DNA of 64,000 bases from Bacteroidales bacterium. GTDB taxonomy: Bacteria > Bacteroidota > Bacteroidia > Bacteroidales > UBA1715. The translations under genes and the position numbers were made by a program. Positions within the stretch are counted from its first letter, which is position 1, and each line of letters starts with the position of its first letter. Shown here in pieces: positions 34,087 through 41,452 of this stretch. A model generated the notes under the pieces. It had not been told where the DNA came from. It saw nothing but the letters and a program-made list of their open reading frames with translations, and ran no database searches. Where the stretch lies: the NCBI GenBank assembly GCA_031286165.1, contig JAITUU010000056.1:1-64000 (forward strand). The letters are read 5' to 3'.

Positions 34087-35180
34087 TTTTTTACAATATT
34101 GCTAATGTGCAGCAGAGCCAATTCTACGTGCAGGCGTTTGTTGTTCGACTGCTTGTATTTTTCATCGAATTGCGCCGCAAAATTCATTGCTTTGTACAAA
34201 AAATCCACCGAACAATTTTGCGCTTGCTGCATATACCGCTGGCGAATACTATCGCCTACTTCGAGTAATTCCACCGTTTTGGGGTCTTTGCTCACCAGCA
34301 CATTGCGAAAATGCGCCGTTAAACCAGAAAGAAAATTATTGCCCTCGAAACCTTTATTTAAAATTTGGTCGTAAATTAAGAGTGCTTCCACGTAATTTTC
34401 CTGCAAGCAACAGTCGGTAAGACGAAAAAAATACTCATAATCAAGCACATTCAAATTCTCTATGGTGCTTTGATAGGTAATGTTTCGATTGGAAAAACTC
34501 GCAATTTGGTCGAAAATAGAAAGTGCATCGCGCAAACCACCATCGGCTTTGAGGGCAATTACATTCAGAGCCTCGCGTTCGGCGGGAATGTGCTCTTGCG
34601 CTGCCACCGTAGCCAAGTGCTCTACCATGTCTTCTACACGAATACGCTGAAAATCAAATATTTGGCAGCGCGAAAGAATGGTGGGCAGAATTTTGTGTTT
34701 TTCGGTGGTGGCAAGTATAAAAATCGCGTGTTTTGGCGGTTCTTCCAGCGTTTTCAAAAACGCATTGAAAGCAGCCGTAGAGAGCATGTGCACCTCGTCT
34801 ATAATGTAAATGCTGTATTTTCCTATTTGTGGCGAAATGCGCACTTGGTCTATGAGCGAACGAATGTCTTCCACCGAGTTATTCGATGCGGCATCTAATT
34901 CGTGAATATTGAAGGACGCCGATTCGTTGAAAGACTTGCACGATTCACATTCGTTGCAGGCTTCCACTTCGGGCGTAAGATTCATGCAGTTGATAGTTTT
35001 TGCAAAAATTCGCGCACAAGTGGTTTTTCCCACTCCTCGCGGACCGCAAAATAAATAGGCTTGCCCCAAATATTTATTGGCAATGGAATTTTTAAGTGTT
35101 TGAGTAATAGAATTTTGACCCACCACCGAAGCAAAGGTTGCGGGACGATATTTGCGTGCTGATACTATAAAATTTTCCAT
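34071..35180 (-). CDS. dnaX: DNA polymerase III subunit gamma (DnaX, zero-frame product)
   Basis: 369 aa from MENFIVSARKYRPATFASVVGQ (start 35180; a -7 box lies just upstream, so the longer frame from 35210 is not used). Walker A GPRGVGKTT, zinc module with CNECESC, YIIDEVHMLS (Walker B), FNAFLKTLEEPP, ILSRCQIFDFQRI (sensor/SRC), and the collar domain to about residue 358. The frame stops at TAG 34071, 10 bases after a run of ten A, giving a gamma-length protein; the tau tail is in the -1 frame. Loads the sliding clamp with HolB. Confidence 0.92.
   Translation of the reverse strand: MENFIVSARKYRPATFASVVGQNSITQTLKNSIANKYLGQAYLFCGPRGVGKTTCARIFAKTINCMNLTPEVEACNECESCKSFNESASFNIHELDAASNNSVEDIRSLIDQVRISPQIGKYSIYIIDEVHMLSTAAFNAFLKTLEEPPKHAIFILATTEKHKILPTILSRCQIFDFQRIRVEDMVEHLATVAAQEHIPAEREALNVIALKADGGLRDALSIFDQIASFSNRNITYQSTIENLNVLDYEYFFRLTDCCLQENYVEALLIYDQILNKGFEGNNFLSGLTAHFRNVLVSKDPKTVELLEVGDSIRQRYMQQAQNCSVDFLYKAMNFAAQFDEKYKQSNNKRLHVELALLHISNIVKKKVLT
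34083..34092 (-). promoter_or_regulatory. A10 slippery run in dnaX
   Basis: On the coding strand the zero frame reads GTA AAA AAA AAA GTC CTG ACG TAG. The in-frame heptamer A-AAA-AAA allows tandem -1 tRNA slippage, and a run of ten A also allows RNA polymerase slippage. Both mechanisms are known for dnaX in other bacteria (E. coli frameshift, Thermus transcriptional slippage). A homopolymer sequencing error is the alternative. Confidence 0.65.
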
Positions 35181-35187
35181 AACGGCG

Positions 35188-35195
35188 CAAAGGTA
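35188..35195 (-). promoter_or_regulatory. -7 box TACCTTTG for dnaX
   Basis: Minus strand, only 7 bp before the ATG at 35180, so the mRNA would be leaderless or almost so. Confidence 0.6.
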
Positions 35196-35406
35196 GTAAA
35201 GTATCGGCAATTAGCAACCGGAGTTTTCAGTTTTTTATTAACAGTGATTAGGATATAGGAAATAGGGCTTAGGGGAGTGTGGAATGACGGTTTAATTTTT
35301 TAGAAGTGCCGTATATTTATGGCACAATAATTGCAAAAAAAATAGCGTTATGAAACAAAAATATGATTTTTTGCATACATATATGTGATTGATTTCATAA
35401 AATGCG

Positions 35407-35414
35407 TATATTTG
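35407..35414 (+). promoter_or_regulatory. -7 box TATATTTG of a long leader or small RNA
   Basis: A perfect TAnnTTTG box in the 35196-35743 gap, 240 bp before a strong terminator and 330 bp before the next gene. Confidence 0.6.
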
Positions 35415-35420
35415 TGGTTA

Positions 35421-35686
35421 AATATAAAAAAGCACTATGATAGGACTTTACCAAAACACTGTACACAAGCATATTTTCGATTATTGGAAATATGATGCCC
35501 CTATTGTGTTGAATATCAACATTTTACCCCCCCCCAATTTTTGTGTAAATAGGTGTGATTCAACTACTTATACACATTCTTTTTGTTCAGATAATTTTCA
35601 AGGAGCCTACACGAGTACTTCTGCTCGTTGTGTTTTTATAGCCTCATACCGTAGTTGCTGCTCGCGCAGCGACTGCGGTTTTTTTT
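35421..35686 (+). ncRNA. Candidate small RNA or attenuated leader
   Basis: A promoter (35407) and a strong terminator (35648-35686) bracket about 265 nt with local stems: CATATTT/AAATATG, GTTGA-ATA-TCAAC and ACGAG/CTCGT. A 97-codon frame starting at 35437 runs through the terminator and looks non-coding (Cys/Ser/Tyr/Phe-rich, no recognisable fold). The transcript could be a free RNA or an attenuator for the 35744 operon. Inference only. Confidence 0.4.
35648..35686 (+). terminator. Strong intrinsic terminator upstream of 35744 operon
   Basis: ACCGTAGTTGCTGC / GCAGCGACTGCGGT, a 14-bp stem with two G-U pairs, loop TCGC, followed by T8. It lies 58 bp before the next start codon, so it would attenuate transcription entering the operon. 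Confidence 0.85.
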
Positions 35687-35707
35687 ATTCATTTTTTAAA
35701 TTAAACC

Positions 35708-35727
35708 CTTCGCTACAAGGAGCGAAG
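35708..35727 (+). promoter_or_regulatory. Leader hairpin with CTACAAGGA loop, copy 1
   Basis: CTTCG-CTACAAGGAG-CGAAG, ending exactly 16 nt before the ATG at 35744. A second hairpin with the same loop but a different stem (GTCCG/CGGAC) ends 16 nt before the ATG of the 60166-60564 gene. Same loop, spacing and compensated stem changes suggest a selected RNA element. The loop carries AAGGA, which could act as a ribosome-binding sequence. Confidence 0.6.
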
Positions 35728-35743
35728 TAAAGCAACAACTACA

Positions 35744-36193
35744 ATGAAAAAAATTACCATTCTGATTTGCACTGCACTTATGTTCTTTGCAAGTGCGTGT
35801 GTAGATTCACCTCCCGGACCTTCAAAAAGTGCGGAGCAGTTGCGCCAAGAACTCTGGCAGGTCGAAACTACTACACCACTTTCTTATTTGAATACTAAGA
35901 ATGTAAGCTGTCGTGCCAAAGGACTTTTTGGCGGATTTTTACTGAATAATGGTGCCGAAATTGAGGGAAGAATAGAAAACAGAGCCACGCTTGCTGCTTA
36001 TGGCTATGTAATGTTGGAAGTTACGTATTTTTCTTCCAATGGCAGTCCTCTTATGACATCATATTATGTGCTCAATCAGGGATTTGCTGCAAGTACTTCC
36101 ACGTACTTTTCAATCACTGTACCGGCGGAAGAATATCCTTCGGCAATGGATTCGTTTAGTTGCCGCATTATAGATGCTGCTCCAATTATGTAA
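35744..36193 (+). CDS. Small lipoprotein with FxLYD-like domain
   Basis: 149 aa. Lipoprotein signal MKKITILICTALMFFASAC. The remainder has SAEQLRQELW and a beta-sandwich pattern (GAEIEGRIENRATLAAYGYVMLEVTYFSSNGSPL). The same pattern occurs at 36209 and 37614, so the three are paralogues. No function is known. First gene of a four-gene run. Confidence 0.7.
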   Translation: MKKITILICTALMFFASACVDSPPGPSKSAEQLRQELWQVETTTPLSYLNTKNVSCRAKGLFGGFLLNNGAEIEGRIENRATLAAYGYVMLEVTYFSSNGSPLMTSYYVLNQGFAASTSTYFSITVPAEEYPSAMDSFSCRIIDAAPIM

Positions 36194-36208
36194 TAACAAG
36201 TAAAAATT

Positions 36209-36706
36209 ATGAATATGAAAAAAATATTAATTATATTAGGTGCAGTTATAGGAGTGATTGTGCTTGCATGGGCAGTGTTTATTATTATTGAAAACTATAA
36301 TGATACGTCCTATGATTATGATAATTCAAGTAGCGAACGTTACAGCAGTCCAAGAAGTAATTACAGCCGACCAAAAACCGAAGCGGAGTTGCGTCAAGAG
36401 TTGTTGCAACAAGAACAAGAAAATTATACAAACTATTTGAGCGCAAATGATTTGACAGCACGTCCAACTCTGTGGGGCGGCGCGGTGGTGAAAGGTTGTA
36501 TTAAAAATTCTGCTACACAAGCCGTGTTCAAAGATGTGCGCGTGCAAATTCAGTACTATTCAAAAACAGGAACAGTTACAGGAAGCCATAACGAAGTAAT
36601 ATATGAGTATTTTAAACCAAACACATGTACTTATTTTAGAATAGAAGCACCGGCTCCCTCAAAGTGGGAGTCGTTCAATGTGATTGTTACCGATACAAGT
36701 TATTAA
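36209..36706 (+). CDS. Membrane-anchored paralogue of the 35744 protein
   Basis: 165 aa. One N-terminal helix (KILIILGAVIGVIVLAWAVFIII), a Ser/Tyr/Asp/Arg-rich linker (about 30-55), then EAELRQELLQQEQENYTNYLS and VVKGCIKNSATQAVFKDVRVQIQYYSKTGTV. It lacks a lipobox, so the domain is carried on a helix instead of a lipid. Starts 15 bp after the previous gene. Confidence 0.7.
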   Translation: MNMKKILIILGAVIGVIVLAWAVFIIIENYNDTSYDYDNSSSERYSSPRSNYSRPKTEAELRQELLQQEQENYTNYLSANDLTARPTLWGGAVVKGCIKNSATQAVFKDVRVQIQYYSKTGTVTGSHNEVIYEYFKPNTCTYFRIEAPAPSKWESFNVIVTDTSY

Positions 36707-36722
36707 TTAAATTCAAAAAACT

Positions 36723-37577
36723 ATGAGAACTGTAATCATTACAACAAGTATTCTGTGCTATGCACTGTTTTTCTCTTCCTGTTCAGGAAATACCAACGCA
36801 AATACCGAAAACAATGCCACTGCGATGCAAAACAATGAAGCGGCACTTAGCAATTTGGTGGAACAATGGAATAGTGCTCACGTAAAAAAAGACGTTGGCG
36901 CGTTTTCACAACTCTTCGATAATTCGGTGTTGTTCTATGGCACTCAGTTGGATAAAAACACCTGTATAGAAAAGAAATTAGCCCTTTTCAAAAAATCACC
37001 GGATTTCTACCAACAAATATATGGAGATATAGCCGTAGAACAGAGTGGCGATGACGAAATTACGTGCAGTTTTGTAAAACGAGTTACCGTACATCAAGCC
37101 ACGAGTGATTATCCTTCGTACTTGGTTTTTAGAAATACCGATGACGGTTATAAAATTGTGGTAGAGGGGGATTTAGTAACCGATAAAAATCTTGCGAAAA
37201 AGAACTCACAGAGTAACAAGCAAGATTATTCATTTTACCCGGAAATATCGGTAATATCAGGAAAAATAAAAATTGAAACTTTTTTTGGTCCTCCGGGTTA
37301 TGGCGAAAATCCACAAACCGATGCACGAGAAGATGCGTATATGCTCTATCTTGATAGTCCTATTAATGTAATTTCTCATGTGAAAGAACGTGAAGAAGGC
37401 GATGTTGATGTTACAACCTATAATATTGAAAAATTTCAATTAGCCTCAACTTCCAATGTAAAATTTAGTCCGTATAAAAATAAAACTGTGCGCGTATCAG
37501 GCATATTTTTCGGTGCAATTTCAGGACATCATCACACTCCTGTATTGCTGGATGTGCAAAAAATTGAGGAAGAATAA
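36723..37577 (+). CDS. Lipoprotein with SnoaL-like and DUF4431 domains
   Basis: 284 aa. Lipoprotein signal (LFFSSC), an Asn/Thr-rich linker, an NTF2/SnoaL-like domain (about 38-145: LVEQWNSAHVKKDVGAFSQLF), then a DUF4431-type domain (GKIKIETFFGPPGYGENP, VRVSGIFFGAISGHHHTPVLLDV). The last motif is very close to the family. Function unknown; likely periplasmic. Confidence 0.78.
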   Translation: MRTVIITTSILCYALFFSSCSGNTNANTENNATAMQNNEAALSNLVEQWNSAHVKKDVGAFSQLFDNSVLFYGTQLDKNTCIEKKLALFKKSPDFYQQIYGDIAVEQSGDDEITCSFVKRVTVHQATSDYPSYLVFRNTDDGYKIVVEGDLVTDKNLAKKNSQSNKQDYSFYPEISVISGKIKIETFFGPPGYGENPQTDAREDAYMLYLDSPINVISHVKEREEGDVDVTTYNIEKFQLASTSNVKFSPYKNKTVRVSGIFFGAISGHHHTPVLLDVQKIEEE

Positions 37578-37613
37578 ATAAAAATAACAAAAACAATTTT
37601 AAATACAAGAACA

Positions 37614-38150
37614 ATGAAAAAGAAAATTATTGGAACAATTACAAGCGTTGTGGTGTTTTTGCTTGTGAATATAGGAAATGTTTCGGCACAAAATAGAGAA
37701 AAAGACGAAGAAATGTTGAGAGGTACATATCTTTCAGCGGCAAAACAATTATGGGTAATAGAACGAGCAAATCCTCAACTATTTCTTTCGATTTCAGGTG
37801 CAGAACTGAAAAATCAACGGAAGAAAATAGCAAATGAAACCTTATTTGAAAATGCTCGATATGCTCCCGATGGTGCTTTATTGGAAGGAGTAATTCGCAA
37901 TGAAGCGGCATTTACTAGTTTTCAAGATATTCGTTTGCAGATTTCTTACATATCGAAAACCGGAACGGTAATAAAAAAACAGGACGTAGTATTATATGAA
38001 TATGCACCCGCTCGCGACAAAGGAAAAAGAATTTCATTACGAATTTCTCAAAACGATTTACCTCAGGATTATGCTTCGTTTGAAGTGAAAATTTTGGGCG
38101 CAACCGAAAAAGGGAGCCATGTACAACAAACATTTTTAGAAATGAAATAA
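37614..38150 (+). CDS. Secreted paralogue of the 35744/36209 proteins
   Basis: 178 aa. Signal peptide (GTITSVVVFLLVNIGNVSA), then LLEGVIRNEAAFTSFQDIRLQISYISKTGTVIKKQDVVLYEY, aligning closely with the 36209 protein (VKGCIKNSATQAVFKDVRVQIQYYSKTGTV). Last gene of the run, followed by a strong terminator. Confidence 0.7.
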   Translation: MKKKIIGTITSVVVFLLVNIGNVSAQNREKDEEMLRGTYLSAAKQLWVIERANPQLFLSISGAELKNQRKKIANETLFENARYAPDGALLEGVIRNEAAFTSFQDIRLQISYISKTGTVIKKQDVVLYEYAPARDKGKRISLRISQNDLPQDYASFEVKILGATEKGSHVQQTFLEMK

Positions 38151-38171
38151 CGGCTAATCGGTAAAAAACAA

Positions 38172-38210
38172 AATCGCCCAAACGTATCATACACGTTTGG
38201 GCGATTGTTT
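38172..38210 (+). terminator. Intrinsic terminator of the 35744-38150 run
   Basis: AATCGCCCAAACGT / ACGTTTGGGCGATT, a perfect 14-bp stem with loop ATCATAC, then GTTT. The short T run makes it weaker than the stem suggests. Confidence 0.75.
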
Positions 38211-38361
38211 ATAGATATTCTCTGTATAATTTTTACGTTAATGCAGTGGCAACGGTACACTGTAATTGAGAATATAACTCCGTGAGTGAAAATTACTATT
38301 TCGTTTACGAATTGTGAATAACAATAGGAGAGAGCCAGTGGTATATGTCGGCGATAATATG

Positions 38362-38369
38362 TATTTTTG
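38362..38369 (+). promoter_or_regulatory. -7 box TATTTTTG for mutL
   Basis: Lies 44 bp before the ATG at 38414. The leader is made of ATTCAGTTATTC-type repeats that would otherwise be read as an N-terminal extension. Confidence 0.6.
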
Positions 38370-38413
38370 CAACATTCAGTCATTCTGTTATTCAATTATT
38401 CAGTTATTCGCTC

Positions 38414-40252
38414 ATGTCCGATATTATACAACTTTTACCCGATTCGGTGGCAAATCAAATTGCGGCAGGAGAGGTGGTGCAGCGTCCGGCTTCGGTGGTA
38501 AAGGAATTATTGGAAAATGCCATTGACGCCGGAGCAACGGATATTACCATAAAAATAGTAGATGCAGGGCGCACGCTCTTGCAAATAACCGACAACGGCA
38601 AGGGTATGAGTGAAACCGATGTGCGAATGGCTTTTGAGCGGCATGCAACATCGAAAATTCGCAGTGCCGAAGATATTTTTGCCATAACCTCTATGGGCTT
38701 TCGCGGCGAGGCTTTGGCGTCTATAGCGGCAGTGGCTCATGTGGAAGTGCGCACGCGCCAGCCGGAAAACGATTGCGGCACGCGCCTCGTAATAAAAGCA
38801 TCGGAAGTGGACTTGCAAGAACCGGTTTCGTGCATGGTGGGAACTACCTTTGTGGTCAAAAATTTGTTTTACAATATTCCCGCACGGCGAAAATTTTTGA
38901 AAACCAACCAAGTGGAGCAAAAATTTATTTTCAACGAAATCACGCAAATTGCGCTGGCGCACTGCAATGTGGCGTTTTCTATTTTCGTGGACGATAGTTT
39001 GTTTGCAAAATATTCGGCAACTAACCTCAAACAGCGCATTGGTGCTATTTTCGGAAAAAAAGTAGAAGCGCAACTGCTGCCCATAGAGGGGCAAACGTCC
39101 ATAGTGGCTATTCACGGATTTGTGGGCACGCCCGAAGTGGCAAAAAAACACTCGTATTCGCAATATTTGTTTGTCAATAAGCGATTTTTTCGGCAAAAAA
39201 GTTTTCAGGCGGCTATTATGCGAGCCTATCAAAATTTGATTGCGTCCAAAGATTTTCCGCCCTATTTTGTGTTTTTTGATGTCAATCCGGCGCATATAGA
39301 TGTGAACATTCACCCCACGAAAACCGAAATAAAATTTGTGGAAGAACAGAATATTGTGCATCTTTTGGAAGCAACGGTAAAGCACACGCTGGGGCGCAAT
39401 AATATAGTACCCTCCCTCGATTTTGCAGACGATACCAATTATTCCGACCTTTTTGCGCTTCCTGCGCAGGGTGAAGTGAATATTCCAAATTTCAGTGTCA
39501 ATCCGCACTATAATCCTTTTGAGAACGAGAAAACGGAGAAACATAGAGGGGGAGCCGGTTTGTATTCCGCTCCTCACAAGCAATCTCCGCAGCATTGGGA
39601 ACAATTATTCGACCTTTCCGCTGCGCAAAATCCTCTACCGCAGCAGCAAACCTTCCGTTCGGCACTCAATACTGAGGGCGAAAAACAAGTGCATGAAACG
39701 GGAACCTGTATGCAAATTCAGAAGAAATACATACTCACACAGGGGAAAACGGGTTTGATGCTCATAGACATCAAACGCGCCCATAGTCGTATATTGTACG
39801 AACGATTTATGGCACAATTGCAAACTGCGAAGAATGTAGCGCAGCGTTCTATTGTCCCCATTCGCATAGATGTTACTGCGCAGGAAATGAGCGTATTACT
39901 CGAAATTTTTCCCCAACTTACCGAATTGGGATTTGAAATAGAACACTTTGGTAACAATACTTTTGTAATTCACGGCACACCGGCAGATATAGACACAGCG
40001 CAAGCCGAAGCAATTTTGCATCAATGCGTGGCGGAATACGAAGAAGGAAAATCCCTCAACGCTCGCGAACGCATAGTGCGTGCTCTTGCACAATCGGCGG
40101 CACTCTTTCGCAATCCTACCATGCAGCAAAGCGAAATGCAACTCTTTTTAGCACAACTCTTTCAATGCACCGAACACAATCTTTCCGCCGATGGAAAACG
40201 CGCCATAGTGATACTCGATTACAGCGAAATTTTCAGGAAATTCAATAATTGA
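38414..40252 (+). CDS. mutL: DNA mismatch repair protein MutL
   Basis: 612 aa. GHKL ATPase: MSDIIQLLPDSVANQIAAGEVVQRPASVVKELLENAIDAGATDI, DNGKGM, ATSKI, FRGEALASIAAV, GTTFVVKNLFYNIPARRKFL; S5-like HPTKTEIKF; and a C-terminal dimer domain with LMLIDIKRAHSRILYERF. The endonuclease motif DQHA...E is altered here (D-I-K-R-A-H), so the nicking activity found in many MutLs may be lost or changed. Confidence 0.96.
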   Translation: MSDIIQLLPDSVANQIAAGEVVQRPASVVKELLENAIDAGATDITIKIVDAGRTLLQITDNGKGMSETDVRMAFERHATSKIRSAEDIFAITSMGFRGEALASIAAVAHVEVRTRQPENDCGTRLVIKASEVDLQEPVSCMVGTTFVVKNLFYNIPARRKFLKTNQVEQKFIFNEITQIALAHCNVAFSIFVDDSLFAKYSATNLKQRIGAIFGKKVEAQLLPIEGQTSIVAIHGFVGTPEVAKKHSYSQYLFVNKRFFRQKSFQAAIMRAYQNLIASKDFPPYFVFFDVNPAHIDVNIHPTKTEIKFVEEQNIVHLLEATVKHTLGRNNIVPSLDFADDTNYSDLFALPAQGEVNIPNFSVNPHYNPFENEKTEKHRGGAGLYSAPHKQSPQHWEQLFDLSAAQNPLPQQQTFRSALNTEGEKQVHETGTCMQIQKKYILTQGKTGLMLIDIKRAHSRILYERFMAQLQTAKNVAQRSIVPIRIDVTAQEMSVLLEIFPQLTELGFEIEHFGNNTFVIHGTPADIDTAQAEAILHQCVAEYEEGKSLNARERIVRALAQSAALFRNPTMQQSEMQLFLAQLFQCTEHNLSADGKRAIVILDYSEIFRKFNN

Positions 40253-40275
40253 AGTGGAGATTTTTGAAAAAATGA

Positions 40276-40283
40276 TATATTTG
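40276..40283 (+). promoter_or_regulatory. -7 box TATATTTG before a HEPN-like fragment
   Basis: Lies 35 bp before the ATG at 40319. Confidence 0.5.
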
Positions 40284-40318
40284 TACTTCTATAAAAATTC
40301 TATACAACAACAAAAGTC

Positions 40319-40393
40319 ATGACGTCCGAAGAAAAAGTACAATATTGGATTGATTGGTTAAACGAAAATGTGCGCGTGGCAGAGAAGATATAA
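40319..40393 (+). pseudogene. Truncated HEPN-domain gene start (24 codons)
   Basis: MTSEEKVQYWIDWLNENVRVAEKI then stop. This resembles the first helix of small HEPN-domain proteins (MTxEEKVQYW...A). It has its own -7 box but no continuation in any frame, so it is probably the residue of a deleted HEPN gene. The rest of the 40253-40603 gap holds no gene, only the terminator and promoter listed. Confidence 0.4.
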
Positions 40394-40508
40394 TACTCTA
40401 TGACACATACAAAAAAACGTTAAAACTTATACGGCGGGTATTTGAAATCTGGTAAATTTCAAATTAAAAATTGCACCCGACACGTATGAAGGATTGAAAA
40501 ACAAACCT

Positions 40509-40553
40509 CTCCGCATAATTTTTCTTGTGGTAAAAATTGTGCGGAGTTTTTTT
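40509..40553 (+). terminator. Intrinsic terminator upstream of the rhomboid gene
   Basis: CTCCGCATAATTTTT / AAAAATTGTGCGGAG, a 15-bp stem with one G-U pair and 8-nt loop, followed by T7. Confidence 0.85.
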
Positions 40554-40554
40554 A

Positions 40555-40562
40555 TATATTTG
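40555..40562 (+). promoter_or_regulatory. -7 box TATATTTG for the rhomboid gene
   Basis: Abuts the terminator T run and lies 41 bp before the ATG at 40604. Confidence 0.6.
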
Positions 40563-40603
40563 CACTTGAAAGAACTAAAACTTAATTTTCTAACCCCTAA
40601 TCT

Positions 40604-41368
40604 ATGAGTAATTTCTCTCTTTCAGGATTTTCGGCTATTCCGCCGGTGGTAAAAAATTTACTTTTGCTCAATGTGGTAGCCTTTATTATAGATATTGCGC
40701 TGCGCAGTATGTATGGCTACGATGTGAGTGAATTACTCGGTTTGCACTATATTTCCTCCGCAGGCTTCAAACCGGTGCAGTTGGTATCGTATATGTTTTT
40801 GCACGCTAGCATAGGGCATTTGTTTTTCAATATGTTTGCCCTGTGGATGTTTGGTTCTATTTTGGAGCAATTTTGGGGTCCGAAGCGATTTTTTATTTTC
40901 TATATGGTGTGCGGTATTGGTGCTGGCATTGTACAAATTGCGGTTGCCTATATTCGCATTCGCAGCCTTGCGGCACAGTTGCCACCCGACCAAGCCGCCG
41001 AAATACTGCAACTGCTTTCGCGCGAAGGTGGTGCGGTACTCATGCGTGGGCAAAATTATGCACAACCCTTATGGGGGCAGTTGAATTTGATTATCAACTC
41101 TGTAACAATAGGTGCTTCGGGCGCAATTTTCGGGCTGCTTATGGCGTTTGGCATGCTCTTTCCCAATTCCTACCTGTATATATTCTTTGCCATACCCATA
41201 CAAGCAAAATATTTTGTGATTTTATACGGTGCCATTGAATTATTTTCGGGTGTGAGCAATTCCGTAACCGACAATGTGGCGCATTTTGCTCACTTGGGCG
41301 GAATGTTGTTTGGTTTTGCCATGATTATATGGTGGCGATACAAAGGCAAGGGGCGGTATGAATTGTAA
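40604..41368 (+). CDS. Rhomboid family intramembrane serine protease
   Basis: 254 aa with about six membrane helices. FLHASIGHLFFNMFALWMFG (His/Asn oxyanion region), GASGAIFGLLMAF (catalytic Ser), and NVAHFAHLGGMLFGF (catalytic His). A loop of about 45 residues between helices 3 and 4 (SLAAQLPPDQAAEILQLLSRE) is longer than usual. Cleaves substrate helices within the membrane; substrates unknown. Confidence 0.93.
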   Translation: MSNFSLSGFSAIPPVVKNLLLLNVVAFIIDIALRSMYGYDVSELLGLHYISSAGFKPVQLVSYMFLHASIGHLFFNMFALWMFGSILEQFWGPKRFFIFYMVCGIGAGIVQIAVAYIRIRSLAAQLPPDQAAEILQLLSREGGAVLMRGQNYAQPLWGQLNLIINSVTIGASGAIFGLLMAFGMLFPNSYLYIFFAIPIQAKYFVILYGAIELFSGVSNSVTDNVAHFAHLGGMLFGFAMIIWWRYKGKGRYEL

Positions 41369-41452
41369 ACAATAAGTAAACAAAGCCTTGTGTATTCGGC
41401 TAAAATCTGTATTTTTAGCCTTTGATATACAGCGTTACAAAACAAAACTACT

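Noticed and set aside
35437-35730. 97-codon frame as a protein gene
   Set aside because: It runs through a strong terminator and the leader hairpin, has no recognisable fold, and is Cys/Ser/Tyr/Phe-rich as random A+T-rich frames are.
36723-37577. Phage or plasmid origin for the small lipoprotein cluster
   Set aside because: Genes use the same promoter type, base composition and lipoprotein signals as the surrounding chromosome; no integrase or attachment site.
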